The notes: generated by a model from the sequence alone, not told the origin. 64,000 bases of DNA from Paenibacillus sp. MMS20-IR301 (GCF_032302195.1 NZ_CP135275.1:930001-994000), one strand, 5' to 3'; positions 1 through 8,954 are shown, counted from the stretch's first letter. A program made the numbers and translations.

Positions 1-384
1 CCGCTGATCTCGGAATATGTGGCCGCCTTCGTCCGGGATGCCTTCGGTACCGAAACTCCGCCGGAAAGTCATCTGCCCTATGCACGCAGCCTTGCCGAGG
101 CCGGGAGTCTGCATCTGTGGGTTGTAGAAGATACACCGGTATCCATGGCCAATCTGGCACATATGTCGGCCAGACATGTCCGGATTAATGAGGTATTCAC
201 TCCGCAGGAGCACCGCAAGCACGGTTATGCCAGTGCGGCGGTAGCTGAATTATGCGCACAAATGCTTGGCAGGGGCATTACGCCTATGCTCTACGCGGAT
301 GCGGCCAACCCGGATTCCAATAAGGTCTATCAATCGGTCGGGTTTGTAAATGCAGGTACGGTTGCGGATCTGCGGTTTCAGTAG
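1..384 (+). CDS. GNAT family N-acetyltransferase, 3' part only
   Basis: The frame is open from the window edge (first codon Pro at base 1), so this is the C-terminal 127 residues of a gene that starts upstream. The visible part fits the GNAT fold: a strand ending in NEVFTP, the acetyl-CoA loop region EHRKHGYASAAVAEL (a degenerate Q/RxxGxG/A signature), and the C-terminal element DAANPDSNKVYQSVGF, which matches the N..S..Y...GF signature of the family. GNAT enzymes move an acetyl group from acetyl-CoA to an amine; the substrate cannot be told. The GTG at base 19 is probably internal. Confidence 0.75.
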   Translation, partial: PLISEYVAAFVRDAFGTETPPESHLPYARSLAEAGSLHLWVVEDTPVSMANLAHMSARHVRINEVFTPQEHRKHGYASAAVAELCAQMLGRGITPMLYADAANPDSNKVYQSVGFVNAGTVADLRFQ

Positions 385-426
385 GAGAGCTTGGAGAGCA
401 GATAAGAGGGGAGGGAGTGTCAGCTG

Positions 427-1158
427 ATGCTGAAAGGGATGAAAATCATTGTGACCGGCGCTGCTTCCGGGATCGGCAAGGCGATTGTTATACGTTGTCT
501 GCAGGAAGGGGCTGAAGTGATTGCCTGTGACCTGAACAGCCCGCTTCTTGAGGAACTGAAGACCGCTACGGCTTCCGATAAGCTAAGCTCCTGCCGGCTG
601 GATGTCGGCAGCTATACCGAGGTGGAGCATTTCTTCACATACATACAGCAAGAGCATGCGGATGTTGCCGGACTGGTCAACAATGCGGGGATATATCTGG
701 GCCGCGGTCTGCTGGAGTATACATCTGAGGATATCGACAGGGTACTGGATATCAATATCAAGGGGTATGTCTATTTCTCGCAAGGGTTCGGACGGCTGCT
801 GCTGGATCAGAAGCGTCAAGGCGTCATCGTCAACATGTCCTCTGTATCCGGCCAGGAGGGCAGTTCAGATGCAGTGTATGGCCTGACCAAGGCAGCTGTA
901 CTCGGCTTGACCAAAAGCTGTGCCATGAACTTTGCTCCTTATATCCGGGTGAATGCAGTTGCCCCGACAATGACCAATACACCGATGATGGGGCATATTC
1001 CCGAGTGGAGGCAGCAGGAATATCTGGAGCATCAATTAACCCCGGAACCGCTGCTGGCGGAGGATATTGCGGAGACAGCGGTTTTTCTGCTGAGCAGCAG
1101 AGCGAGGGCCTACACCGGAGCCACATTTGATATTAACAACGGCTGTTACTTACGCTGA
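427..1158 (+). CDS. SDR family NAD(P)-dependent oxidoreductase
   Basis: A 243-residue classical short-chain dehydrogenase/reductase. The Rossmann cofactor motif TGAASGIG is at residues 10-17, NNAG at 85-88, the catalytic Ser near 138, and the YxxxK pair at Tyr151/Lys155. The C-terminal FLLSSRARAYTGATFDINNG is typical of the family. An acidic residue after the second strand (DLN) suggests NAD(H) rather than NADP(H), which is inference. The ATG is preceded by a purine-rich Shine-Dalgarno (GGGAGGGAG) about 9 bases upstream. It lies 42 bases after the acetyltransferase and may be co-transcribed with it. The substrate is unknown. Confidence 0.88.
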   Translation: MLKGMKIIVTGAASGIGKAIVIRCLQEGAEVIACDLNSPLLEELKTATASDKLSSCRLDVGSYTEVEHFFTYIQQEHADVAGLVNNAGIYLGRGLLEYTSEDIDRVLDINIKGYVYFSQGFGRLLLDQKRQGVIVNMSSVSGQEGSSDAVYGLTKAAVLGLTKSCAMNFAPYIRVNAVAPTMTNTPMMGHIPEWRQQEYLEHQLTPEPLLAEDIAETAVFLLSSRARAYTGATFDINNGCYLR

Positions 1159-1290
1159 ATTACCGGCTGGCCGGAAGGCTTACAGGAATTCTGGGGAACT
1201 GGACAAATAATAGTGTGGTGCACCGCGATCTGCTGCAGGGATTATGTCAGAATATATTGAGGAAGCTGCCTGCCCCAGCGCGCCGGAAAT

Positions 1291-1320
1291 TTGACTTGCA
1301 GCCTCCGTGTTGACTATGCT
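1291..1320 (+). promoter_or_regulatory. putative SigA promoter for the AI-2E family permease
   Basis: TTGACT, an 18-base spacer and TATGCT, about 60 bases before the permease start. Read by eye; only the match to consensus supports it. Confidence 0.4.
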
Positions 1321-1380
1321 ATTAGGAAGTGCAATTCATCACACACCTATTGAAAGTGTTGCAGCAGGGGGGCGGCGGAT

Positions 1381-2535
1381 ATGGAAAGACGTCAGGTCTG
1401 GCCGGATAAATTCCGGAAGTTTATTCTGAATAACAAGTTTGTGGTGGCGCTGCTGATCGTGCTGCTGACGGGTCTTACTGTACTCGTATTCTCAAAGATT
1501 CCTTTTATATTCAAGCCGTTATCGGTGCTGCTGCATACTGTGGCGGCGCCGCTGCTGCTCTCGGGAGTCGCCTATTATCTGCTGAACCCGCTGGTGGACC
1601 GGATGGAGAAGCATAACCGTGTGAAGCGGGCCTATGGTATTGTGATTCTGTATCTTGTCATAGCCGGAATTATCACATTGATTCTGCTGATGGTCATTCC
1701 GATTCTCCGCACCCAGCTGCTTGGGCTGATAGATAATTTTCCGCGGTACAGCGAGCAGATTCAGGCGGAATTCATTCATCTGACCGGCAGTGAGCTGTTC
1801 GGAAAGATCCAGGATAGTGTAGGGACTGACATCAGTGACCTCACCGGCAAAATCACTACCTGGGGGACCTCATTCCTGAATAATGCGGCTACCGGCGTGG
1901 GGAATTTCGTGGGAACCTTAACCGAGATTGTGCTGGCCTTAGTGACTACTCCGTTCATTCTGTTTTATCTGCTGCGTGACGGCCGGAGATTGCCTGATTA
2001 TCTGATGAGATTCATTCCTACCGCGCTGCAGCCGCAGTCCAGAATGGTTATGAAGGAAATGAACAGCCAGGTAGCGTCCTATATCCGGGGACAGATTATT
2101 GTCAGCTGCTGCATCGGCGTGCTGCTCTATATCGGTTATCTGATTATCGGGCTGGAATATTCGCTGGTGCTGGCAATTGTTGCCGCCTGTACGGCAGTTG
2201 TGCCTTATCTCGGGCCGGCTATTGCGATTACGCCTGCGCTTGTAGTGGCGCTGGTGACCTCACCGTTTATGCTGCTGAAGATGATATTCGTCTGGACGGC
2301 AGTCCAGCTGATTGAAGGCAAATTCATCTCTCCGCAGATTATGGGCAAGACGCTGAAGATTCACCCGATTACGATTATTTTTGTCATTATTTTTGCCGGA
2401 AAAATGTTCGGAGTGCTCGGCATCATTCTGGCGGTACCGGGTTATGCCGTGCTTAAAGTGGTTGTCACCCATGCCTTCCAGTGGTTCCGGTTCCGCTCCG
2501 GGCTCTATAAAGTGATTGAAGAAACTGAGGAATAA
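1381..2535 (+). CDS. AI-2E family transporter (YueF-like permease)
   Basis: A 384-residue polytopic membrane protein of the AI-2E family transporter type (PF01594). It has a hydrophobic N-terminal pair of helices (about 20-45 and 55-75), a third helix near 82-105, a hydrophilic central part (about 110-160) and a C-terminal bundle of about five helices. The family signature around VVPYLGPAIAITPALVVAL and the QLIEGKFISPQIMGK segment are present. Members include the E. coli AI-2 exporter TqsA and sodium/proton antiporters, so the transported substrate cannot be fixed. A GGGGGGCGG run before the ATG serves as ribosome site. The carboxylesterase follows at once and may be co-transcribed. Confidence 0.88.
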   Translation: MERRQVWPDKFRKFILNNKFVVALLIVLLTGLTVLVFSKIPFIFKPLSVLLHTVAAPLLLSGVAYYLLNPLVDRMEKHNRVKRAYGIVILYLVIAGIITLILLMVIPILRTQLLGLIDNFPRYSEQIQAEFIHLTGSELFGKIQDSVGTDISDLTGKITTWGTSFLNNAATGVGNFVGTLTEIVLALVTTPFILFYLLRDGRRLPDYLMRFIPTALQPQSRMVMKEMNSQVASYIRGQIIVSCCIGVLLYIGYLIIGLEYSLVLAIVAACTAVVPYLGPAIAITPALVVALVTSPFMLLKMIFVWTAVQLIEGKFISPQIMGKTLKIHPITIIFVIIFAGKMFGVLGIILAVPGYAVLKVVVTHAFQWFRFRSGLYKVIEETEE

Positions 2536-2554
2536 CGTGAAAAGGATGAGTGCA

Positions 2555-4033
2555 ATGACAGGACAACTGGTGAATACGGCTTACGGGCAAGTACAAGGGG
2601 AACAGAGCGGCGGTGTAAAGGTCTGGCGCGGTATCCCGTTTGCGGCTCCCCCTGTTGGCGAGCTGCGCTTCTGTGCTCCGCAGCCGCCGGAGTCCTGGAG
2701 CACTGTGCGGGAGGCCAAGGCATTCGGTCCGGTCAGCCTTCAGCCGGTAAGCACCAGCGGTACGCGGTTCGGCGGACAGAGTCCGGTGTACTCGGAGGAC
2801 TGTCTGTATCTTAATATCTGGTCTCCGGCTGCTGAAGAGGACGCAGGGCTGCCGGTCATGGTCTGGATCCACGGCGGGACCTTTGTCACCGGGGCAGGCA
2901 GCCAGCCGATGTTTGACGGCACAGAGATGGCCAGGAACGGCAACGTTGTGCTGGTTACAATCAATTACCGGCTGGGACCGCTTGGGTTCCTGCATTTGTC
3001 GCCGCTCGGCAGCGGACTTGGCTCCAATCTCGGACTGCTGGATCAGATTGCCGCACTGGAATGGGTACAGGGGAATATTGCCGCATTCGGCGGCGATCCG
3101 CAGCAGGTTACGGTGTTCGGGGAGTCGGCAGGCAGCATGAGTATAGCTGCGCTGCTGGCGATGCCGGCGGCAAAGGGGTTATTCTCGCAGGCGATACTGG
3201 AGAGCGGTGCGGCCCAGAGCCTGAGCGGGCAGCAGGGTGAAGAGATTGCTGCTGCCTTCATGGCGGAGCTGGGTGTGCAGGCCGGCGGCAGCCTTGAGCT
3301 GCTGCACAGCCTCCCGGCCCAGAGAATTATGGAAGCAGCCGGGCGGATGGCGTACAAGCTGTCAGGTGATTCCATGAGCATGTATTTCCAGCCGGTCATT
3401 GAGCCGTCCACCCTGCCGCAGGAACCGGCGCAGGCGATCCGGGAAGGCGCGGCAAGCGGCATTCCCCTGCTGATCGGGACGAATCTGCATGAAGGCAACC
3501 TGTTCTTCCGTGAAGGACAAGGAGGGGACAGCTTCGAGTCCTCGCTCCATTCCCTGGAGCTGTTAATGGGCATTGAAGATCTCTCTGAGCTGACCTCTGA
3601 TTACAGCAGAACCTGGCAAGGACAGGCGGAGGTGCTGACCGATTTGTTCTTCTGGGCCAGCTCGATTTCACTTGCCGAGAAGCAGTTCAAGCATGCTCCG
3701 GTCTGGATGTACCGGTTCGACTGGACAGTTCCCGGTCATCCGCTGCTGGAGAAAGCAATTCATGGAGCTGAGATACTCTATGTGTTTGGTAATCTGCCGC
3801 TGCTTAAGCAATACGGCCTGGAGGTTACGGCTGAAATGACGGGCGTTGCGAAAGCGATGCAGAGGGCCTGGACGGCCTTCGCCCGGCATGGCGACCCGGC
3901 TGTGCCGGAGCTTGCCTGGCCGCAGTACACGCCGGAGCAGCGGGCTACTCTGTTGTTTGACCGGATATCGAGTGTGGTCAATGATCCGGATAGTGCGAAG
4001 CGTGAGCGTATTTTTGCACATTATGCAGGCTAG
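2555..4033 (+). CDS. type B carboxylesterase (pNB esterase-like)
   Basis: An alpha/beta-hydrolase of the carboxylesterase type B family (492 residues from this ATG). It hydrolyses carboxylic esters and is probably cytoplasmic, since no signal peptide is seen. The second family signature EDCLYLNIW is near residue 82, the oxyanion HGG near 106-108, and the nucleophile elbow GESAG has Ser191. A Glu in GTNLHEGN and a His in HGAEI fit the other triad positions. The start is uncertain: in-frame GTG 2537 and ATG 2546 are close, and the frame overlaps the permease end. ATG 2555 gives the usual N-terminus (TGQLVNTAYGQVQG) and has AAAGG upstream. Confidence 0.88.
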   Translation: MTGQLVNTAYGQVQGEQSGGVKVWRGIPFAAPPVGELRFCAPQPPESWSTVREAKAFGPVSLQPVSTSGTRFGGQSPVYSEDCLYLNIWSPAAEEDAGLPVMVWIHGGTFVTGAGSQPMFDGTEMARNGNVVLVTINYRLGPLGFLHLSPLGSGLGSNLGLLDQIAALEWVQGNIAAFGGDPQQVTVFGESAGSMSIAALLAMPAAKGLFSQAILESGAAQSLSGQQGEEIAAAFMAELGVQAGGSLELLHSLPAQRIMEAAGRMAYKLSGDSMSMYFQPVIEPSTLPQEPAQAIREGAASGIPLLIGTNLHEGNLFFREGQGGDSFESSLHSLELLMGIEDLSELTSDYSRTWQGQAEVLTDLFFWASSISLAEKQFKHAPVWMYRFDWTVPGHPLLEKAIHGAEILYVFGNLPLLKQYGLEVTAEMTGVAKAMQRAWTAFARHGDPAVPELAWPQYTPEQRATLLFDRISSVVNDPDSAKRERIFAHYAG

Positions 4034-4059
4034 ACCTTTATAATCGGTGTAACACCACA

Positions 4060-4115
4060 AGCAGCATTCCCTTTGTCCGGGAGCTAATATCTCCGGCAGG
4101 GTATGCTGCTTTTTG
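4060..4115. terminator. bidirectional terminator between convergent genes
   Basis: AGCAGCAT...CCCT pairs with AGGG.ATGCTGCT, followed by a T run on the plus strand. It lies between the esterase (plus) and the binding-protein gene (minus), with A-rich sequence on the other side. Confidence 0.7.
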
Positions 4116-4161
4116 GTGTATGATTCAGCTTATATGCTGTCAGTATCACGCCCGGCAGCAG

Positions 4162-5340
4162 TTATTTCACCGGGGTATACCCGGTCTTCTCAACCAGCTC
4201 CTGACCTTCTGCAGACTGGATCCATTCCAGAAAGGCGGCGATGTTCGGATTGGTGCTGCCCGCTGTTACAGCATAGAATTCGGATGTGAACGGATAGTCA
4301 CCGCTGCGGATACTCTCTTTGGAAGGAGCAACTCCGTCAATTTCCAGCAGCTTGATTTCATCGCTGCTATTCATCTGGGAGGCGTAGAAGAGAAAGCTGA
4401 ATCCAAGCGCATTATTGTAATTGCGGTAACTGGCGGTCAGGCTGATGATGCCGCTCATGACATCGGCCACATTCTCTTTCGGCGGATTCATCAGCTTACG
4501 GTCTCCCATAATCTTCTGCAGCATCGTCTGGCTTCCGCTGCCTTCGTCCCGCTGAAATGCTCGGATGGACGTATGCTTGCCGCCAACCTGCTTCCAGCTG
4601 GTCAGTGTGCCCCCATAGATATCCTTCACCTGTTCAGCGGTCAGCCCGTTCACCGGATTGTGCTGATTGACAAAGAAGACAAAGGCTTCACGCCCGACCG
4701 GCGTCAGCTTCAGCTCTTGGCCGGCAAGCTTTGCCTGCTTCGTCTGGGCCAGAGAGGGGGCTGCCGCAAAGATAATATCGGCATCCCCTTTAATCAGCCG
4801 CTTATAGGCCTCGGAGGTTGTCGTGCATAAAGCCAGATCATTACCTGTCTCATGAATATTATAGTTATATGTATCCGGCGGATATACCGCTTGAACGAAT
4901 GCGGAGTACAGCGGATAAAGGGCGGTCGCGCCGTCCAGGCGGGGCATCTGCTCCGTGATTTGATAGGCTGGTTTATGATCCAGGGCAGCGGCTTTGGTAT
5001 TTACTTCAAAGGGAGCATACTGCAGCAGATTCACTTCCGGCTCGCTTACTTCAGTGAGGCTGTTTATGTATGCCTGCCGGATCTCATGTCCCGCTGCACT
5101 CAGCAGGCAGATGCCGGCAAAAGCCGCCAGCAGGATCAGCCGCAGCCGTCTGCTGAACAGTTCAAAGATGGTAATTACGGTAAACACCGCAAGGCCTGCC
5201 GCAGCGGCGAGGATAAGCGGAGCATAGAATAGCATGCCTCCGGTAAAGGTGGCAATTACATAAGCGATAAAACCGGTGATTGTAATGATGGCCAGAGCAA
5301 GGATAGAGTAGAGCAGCTTGCTTCCAAGGGATCTTTTCAC
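4162..5340 (-). CDS. membrane-anchored PstS-like substrate-binding protein
   Basis: The C-terminal 270 residues resemble PstS-type phosphate-binding proteins (PBP-like domain): DGATALYPLYSAF, GDADIIFAAAP, a PVGREAFVFFVNQHNPV segment, and RDEGSGSQT near the ligand loop. Instead of a lipoprotein signal, the N-terminus has three hydrophobic segments (roughly residues 9-34, 38-62 and 68-88), so the domain is probably held outside the membrane by a small membrane module. GTG 5340 is chosen as start because GGAGGT sits 4 bases upstream; an ATG 24 bases further upstream would swallow that site. No pst permease genes are adjacent. A role in phosphate sensing or uptake is inference. Confidence 0.75.
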   Translation of the reverse strand: MKRSLGSKLLYSILALAIITITGFIAYVIATFTGGMLFYAPLILAAAAGLAVFTVITIFELFSRRLRLILLAAFAGICLLSAAGHEIRQAYINSLTEVSEPEVNLLQYAPFEVNTKAAALDHKPAYQITEQMPRLDGATALYPLYSAFVQAVYPPDTYNYNIHETGNDLALCTTTSEAYKRLIKGDADIIFAAAPSLAQTKQAKLAGQELKLTPVGREAFVFFVNQHNPVNGLTAEQVKDIYGGTLTSWKQVGGKHTSIRAFQRDEGSGSQTMLQKIMGDRKLMNPPKENVADVMSGIISLTASYRNYNNALGFSFLFYASQMNSSDEIKLLEIDGVAPSKESIRSGDYPFTSEFYAVTAGSTNPNIAAFLEWIQSAEGQELVEKTGYTPVK

Positions 5341-5572
5341 AGTTACCTCCAAGTATGATTTCAATATTATGGATGTAAAGCGTAATCTTCGTCCATTTTA
5401 TAACAGACCGGCCATTCTGCCAAACTCTATGCGAAGAAGAGATGATAGCGGTAGTCCGCTTGCCGGAAATGATTGAAGAGTGAAAGGAAAATGGTTATTT
5501 TCATAAAAAGGCTGGACGAAATGCCCAAACGGAGTTATCCTGAGATTGTGAAAAAAATAACGGAATACAAGA

Positions 5573-5713
5573 TTCTCGGGGTAAGGTGAAATTCCTGACC
5601 GGCGGTGATGTTCAAAGCGAACTAAGCCCGCGACTCGTTACTCTATCACAAGAGGAAGCGACTGATCTGGTGAGAATCCAGAGCCGACGGTAAAGTCCGG
5701 ATGGGAGAGGATC
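5573..5713 (+). ncRNA. FMN riboswitch (RFN element) upstream of an EamA permease
   Basis: Conserved RFN blocks are visible in order: TTCTCGGGGTAAGGTGAAAT, CCTGACCGGCGGTGAT, AGCCCGCGA, GATCTGGTGAGAATCCAGA, GCCGACGG, and AGTCCGGATGGGAGAGGA. In Firmicutes FMN binding normally stops transcription or translation of flavin synthesis or uptake genes. A terminator follows about 50 bases downstream, so attenuation is expected. It is the first of two RFN elements in this window. Confidence 0.95.
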
Positions 5714-5762
5714 ATAAGATAAAGGCAGACAGGTGTATTCCTGGTGTCTTTATTGATAATGG

Positions 5763-5805
5763 CCCCCGATTGTTGTCCTGTTTACAGGTGACTCGGGGGT
5801 TTTGG
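5763..5805 (+). terminator. riboswitch-linked terminator
   Basis: CCCCCGA pairs with TCGGGGG around an inner CCTG/CAGG hairpin, followed by TTTTGG. It lies between the FMN aptamer and the permease start, the position expected for the expression platform. Confidence 0.7.
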
Positions 5806-5844
5806 TCTCTTATCGAGGGTTTGTATCGACAAGGAGAATGAAAG

Positions 5845-6807
5845 ATGAGTAATGTTACTGCTTCAACCCAAGGTGTCCGCACCGCACCGCTGCGCAGCGG
5901 ATTCTGGCTGGTCGTTCTGGGGGCGGCGTTATGGGGCGTTGACCCGCTGTTCCGGATTATCCTGCTGAAATCACTGACCTCCTCCCAGATTGTCCTGCTG
6001 GAGCATGTGGTACTCTTTCTCGTCGCCGCACCTGTACTCTGGCGTCAACGTGCTGATCTGAAAGGTATCCGCCTCCGTCAGGCTGCAGCACTTCTGGTTG
6101 TATCCTGGGGCGGCTCGGCTGTAGCAACGATTCTGTTCACCAAGGCCTTATCCAGCGGAGATTTCAATGCTGTACTGCTGCTGCAAAAGCTTCAGCCGCT
6201 GTTCGCCATCGGTCTTGCTGCGGTTATTCTCAAAGAACGCCTGCCGAAGAATTTCGCCCCGCTCATTATTGTTGCGCTGTTCGGCACTTACCTGCTTACG
6301 TTTGGCTGGACCATACCTTTCGGACATGTGAACAGCTTTATAGGTGTAGGCAGTCTAATGGCGCTGGGTGCTGCAGCATTATGGGGCGGCTCCACCGTTA
6401 TGGGCCGTTATCTGCTGGGTTCAATGAAATATGAAACGGTAACTTCCCTGCGCTTCATCCTGGCACTGCCGCTGCTGTTCGTGATTACAAGCATGGAAGG
6501 AGCACCATGGCAGATTCAAGGCGGACTCAGCGCTTCCAGTCTTGTGGCGGTCAATCTGCTGCTTCAGGCCCTGCTGCCGGGACTTCTCAGTATGCTGCTC
6601 TACTATAAAGGGCTGAATACAACCAAGGCTTCAGTCGCTACCCTGGCTGAGCTCAGCTTCCCTATGACAGGCATCCTGATTAACTGGATTGTCTATAGCC
6701 AGCTGGTTACTTTGCCGCAGCTTATCGGCTTCGCACTGATCTGGACTGCACTGTTCTTTATTTCAAGCCAGCAGAACCGCCAGGTGGAACTGGCCAAGCA
6801 GAACTAA
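5845..6807 (+). CDS. EamA/DMT family permease under FMN control, probable riboflavin importer
   Basis: A 320-residue membrane protein with about ten hydrophobic segments arranged as two EamA halves (roughly residues 18-150 and 165-305). The halves share the pattern of AALWG..PLF and AALWGGSTVMGRYLL. The start ATG follows AAGGAG by 8 bases. Family membership alone does not give a substrate, but the gene stands alone behind an FMN riboswitch. Some EamA proteins (RibN) are known riboflavin importers under the same control in proteobacteria, so riboflavin uptake is the best inference. Confidence is high for the family and moderate for the substrate. Confidence 0.85.
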   Translation: MSNVTASTQGVRTAPLRSGFWLVVLGAALWGVDPLFRIILLKSLTSSQIVLLEHVVLFLVAAPVLWRQRADLKGIRLRQAAALLVVSWGGSAVATILFTKALSSGDFNAVLLLQKLQPLFAIGLAAVILKERLPKNFAPLIIVALFGTYLLTFGWTIPFGHVNSFIGVGSLMALGAAALWGGSTVMGRYLLGSMKYETVTSLRFILALPLLFVITSMEGAPWQIQGGLSASSLVAVNLLLQALLPGLLSMLLYYKGLNTTKASVATLAELSFPMTGILINWIVYSQLVTLPQLIGFALIWTALFFISSQQNRQVELAKQN

Positions 6808-6860
6808 TTCGTAATAAACCGCAGCCTGAGGGGATATGCTCCAGGGCTGCGCCAAATATT

Positions 6861-6904
6861 AGAGGATGCTTCCTTAGCCTTAACGGCCGGGAGCATCCTC
6901 TTTG
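6861..6904 (+). terminator. terminator after the EamA permease
   Basis: AGAGGATGCT.CC pairs with GG.AGCATCCTC, then TTTG. The hairpin sits between convergent genes. Confidence 0.7.
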
Positions 6905-6924
6905 TTGTACCTGTCAGCAGGCAG

Positions 6925-8103
6925 TTATTGCTGCAGCTGAGGAGTCAGTACAATGGAATGGTAACCGAGCTGCTTCAGCTGTGCCTGTGTAATGTAGAGC
7001 CTGTTTGTGCTGACGAAGCTGTTGGCCGGAGTGCAGATGATCTTTGTGCTGCCGGCCGTAAGCGTATAACGGTAGCCCGCGGCTTTAGCAGCTGCGGTAG
7101 TCCGCGCTTCAAGGTCAATGCTCCAGCCGAGTGCTGCGGCCAGCGGCTTCACCGGGATCCAGGCTGCTCCATCCTTGGTGAAAACTGTGGCTACGTCTAC
7201 GCTTTGTCCATCCAGCAGTACGCTGTACTCATAAGTCAGAGTCACAGGGATCTCCACAACTGGCAGCTGCCCAAGGACGATGTTCTTAGGCGGCTGCACC
7301 TCCGCTGTTGAAGAAGCAGGAGAAGGCGGGAACAGCGTCCTCAGCTCGGCATCATCTTTAATCAGGCGCGATGTGCCGTTGTTCAGATTATAGACCCAGG
7401 GCCGGCGCAGGGGCTCGTTTTTGGCAAACTGGATGATTCCCGCGGCCGGATTCCAGTTCTGCAGGCTGCCTTGCAGCAGCTCCTGACGTTTACCCGTTAA
7501 CGGGTTATAGGTGCTGATTACATTCTGTCTGGCGTCTTCGCTATATCTGTTCTCAAGCAGGGTATGCTGATCTATCCAGAAGGCGTAATACCGGCCCTGG
7601 CTGGAATAATAGACCGAAGTAGCTCCGGTTGCCATGTTCTTAAGGTAGTAATCCGTGAACTTAGCCGGGTATCCGCTATTTGCAGTTGCTCCTGGCACCC
7701 ATACGTATCTGGAGCGTCCGATAAACCCGAAGCTGCCATCCGGAGAGAGATCGTAAACGGTTTTGCGCAGGATGGACCGGCTTTGCGTATCATACACATA
7801 GCTTAACTCCGGATCATCGCTCCACGATAAGGACAACTCCCCGTTTGTGTTTTCCCATAAATACTGAAAAGGCTCCTGCCACTTGGCGAAGCTTCCGTCC
7901 GGCTGCCGGGCAATGACCGCGTGATCATAGCTGCTGCCATTGAACTGTCCTGCTGAATACAGCTCAATTCCTTTCTCCCTGTTGATATACGAATCGGAAT
8001 AATAAATTTCTTCTGCCGCATGTGCGGCGGGCGCTGCTGCCATGGCCAGAAGTACAGATGCGCTAAGGGCCAATCCTAAGGTTGTCCGGGTCATCTTCTT
8101 CAT
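6925..8103 (-). CDS. secreted stalk-domain (copper amine oxidase N-like) protein
   Basis: A signal peptide is evident (MKKMTRT then a hydrophobic stretch ending in AAHAAEE). The middle part has repeated short beta segments rich in Trp, Tyr and Gly (WQEPFQYLWE, SFGFIGRSRYVWVPG, GRYYAFWIDQHTLLEN), suggesting a beta-propeller-like or WD-like sensor fold; that is inference. The C-terminal 110 residues match the copper amine oxidase N-terminal-like 'stalk' domain common in Paenibacillus surface proteins (WIPVKPLAAALGWSIDLEART). ATG 8103 is chosen because AAGGAG lies 12 bases upstream and abuts the alternative ATG at 8115. The gene stands alone and its function is unknown. Confidence 0.7.
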   Translation of the reverse strand: MKKMTRTTLGLALSASVLLAMAAAPAAHAAEEIYYSDSYINREKGIELYSAGQFNGSSYDHAVIARQPDGSFAKWQEPFQYLWENTNGELSLSWSDDPELSYVYDTQSRSILRKTVYDLSPDGSFGFIGRSRYVWVPGATANSGYPAKFTDYYLKNMATGATSVYYSSQGRYYAFWIDQHTLLENRYSEDARQNVISTYNPLTGKRQELLQGSLQNWNPAAGIIQFAKNEPLRRPWVYNLNNGTSRLIKDDAELRTLFPPSPASSTAEVQPPKNIVLGQLPVVEIPVTLTYEYSVLLDGQSVDVATVFTKDGAAWIPVKPLAAALGWSIDLEARTTAAAKAAGYRYTLTAGSTKIICTPANSFVSTNRLYITQAQLKQLGYHSIVLTPQLQQ

Positions 8104-8205
8104 ATTTAGGGGCATCTCCTTTTAGTATAAGCTGACTAATTAGACTTCCATAATTTAGAAAGGTTGCGGATGCCGGGGTTTGCGGAGCTGAATTAGCAGC
8201 TGCAA

Positions 8206-8235
8206 GAGTAAAAATAAGCCTTTTCTCCCATACTA
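8206..8235 (+). promoter_or_regulatory. putative SigG/SigF promoter of the spoVA operon
   Basis: A perfect CATACTA (8229-8235), the forespore sigma -10 motif, lies 53 bases before the spoVAA start. The -35 candidate 17 bases upstream (GAGTAA) is a weak match to the SigG pattern TGAATA. SigG control of spoVA is known in B. subtilis. Confidence 0.5.
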
Positions 8236-8288
8236 CCGTTAATCTTACTGCATAACCGCTTTACATTACAGCTTAGGAGGTGCCGCAG

Positions 8289-8954
8289 ATGAGTAACAGG
8301 CACTCGGCTCCCGCGATTTACATACAGCTAAAAAACCGGGTGACGGTGCCAAGAGGCAGGGATGTGCTGCTGCGGGATGTAGCCCATCTGATTACTGAGC
8401 CGGAGTGGCGGGAGCCGCTGTATTCGCTCTTGCTGCTGCAGCCCAAGAGCAGTGACGGCAATCTGATCCTGATTGATCTCTTGACCGTCATTCCGCGGAT
8501 CCATGAGCTGCTGCCCGGTGCGGATATTCAGCCGATTGGCGAGGGAAGAACCATTGTCCAAATCGAAGGCCCGGCCGAAGCGCGTAAGCCGTCAATGGCT
8601 TTATTCGTTCTGGTGTGGCTGCTGCTGTTCTTCGGCTCGGCGCTGACCATTATGAATTTCCATGCCGATGTAAGCATGCTGGAGGTGCAGATCCGGATTG
8701 TAGAGATGCTCACCGGCCGCCGGGATGAACATCCGTATATGTTTCAGATTGCCTATTCGCTGGGAATCGGGTTTGGGATGGTGATTTTTTTCAATCATTT
8801 GTTCAAAAAGAAATGGAACGAGGAGCCAACCCCACTGGAGGTGGAGATGTTCCTGTATCAGAAGAATATCGACCACTATGTAGTCAATGAGGAGTACAGC
8901 AAAATGAAGACCCGCAGGGATGACCAGACCGGTCCGGAGGAGGAAGGATCATGA
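8289..8954 (+). CDS. spoVAA: stage V sporulation protein AA
   Basis: A 221-residue protein matching SpoVAA: an N-terminal soluble domain (about 1-100, starting IYIQLKNRVTVPRGRDVLLRDVA) and then two hydrophobic helices (about 103-122 and 155-172). SpoVA proteins form the spore inner-membrane channel for Ca-dipicolinate, taken up during sporulation and released in germination. AGGAGG precedes ATG 8289 by 8 bases; the in-frame GTG at 8280 overlaps that site and is rejected as start. It overlaps spoVAB by 4 bases (ATGA). The gene order AA-AB-AF then lysA follows B. subtilis, except that AC, AD and AE are missing between AB and AF. Confidence 0.9.
   Translation: MSNRHSAPAIYIQLKNRVTVPRGRDVLLRDVAHLITEPEWREPLYSLLLLQPKSSDGNLILIDLLTVIPRIHELLPGADIQPIGEGRTIVQIEGPAEARKPSMALFVLVWLLLFFGSALTIMNFHADVSMLEVQIRIVEMLTGRRDEHPYMFQIAYSLGIGFGMVIFFNHLFKKKWNEEPTPLEVEMFLYQKNIDHYVVNEEYSKMKTRRDDQTGPEEEGS

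Noticed and set aside
1213-1227. GTGTGGTGCACCGCG resembling the T-box core AGGGTGGNACCGCG
   Set aside because: It has an extra base and mismatches, no stem I, no terminator, and the next gene is a permease not linked to aminoacyl-tRNA.
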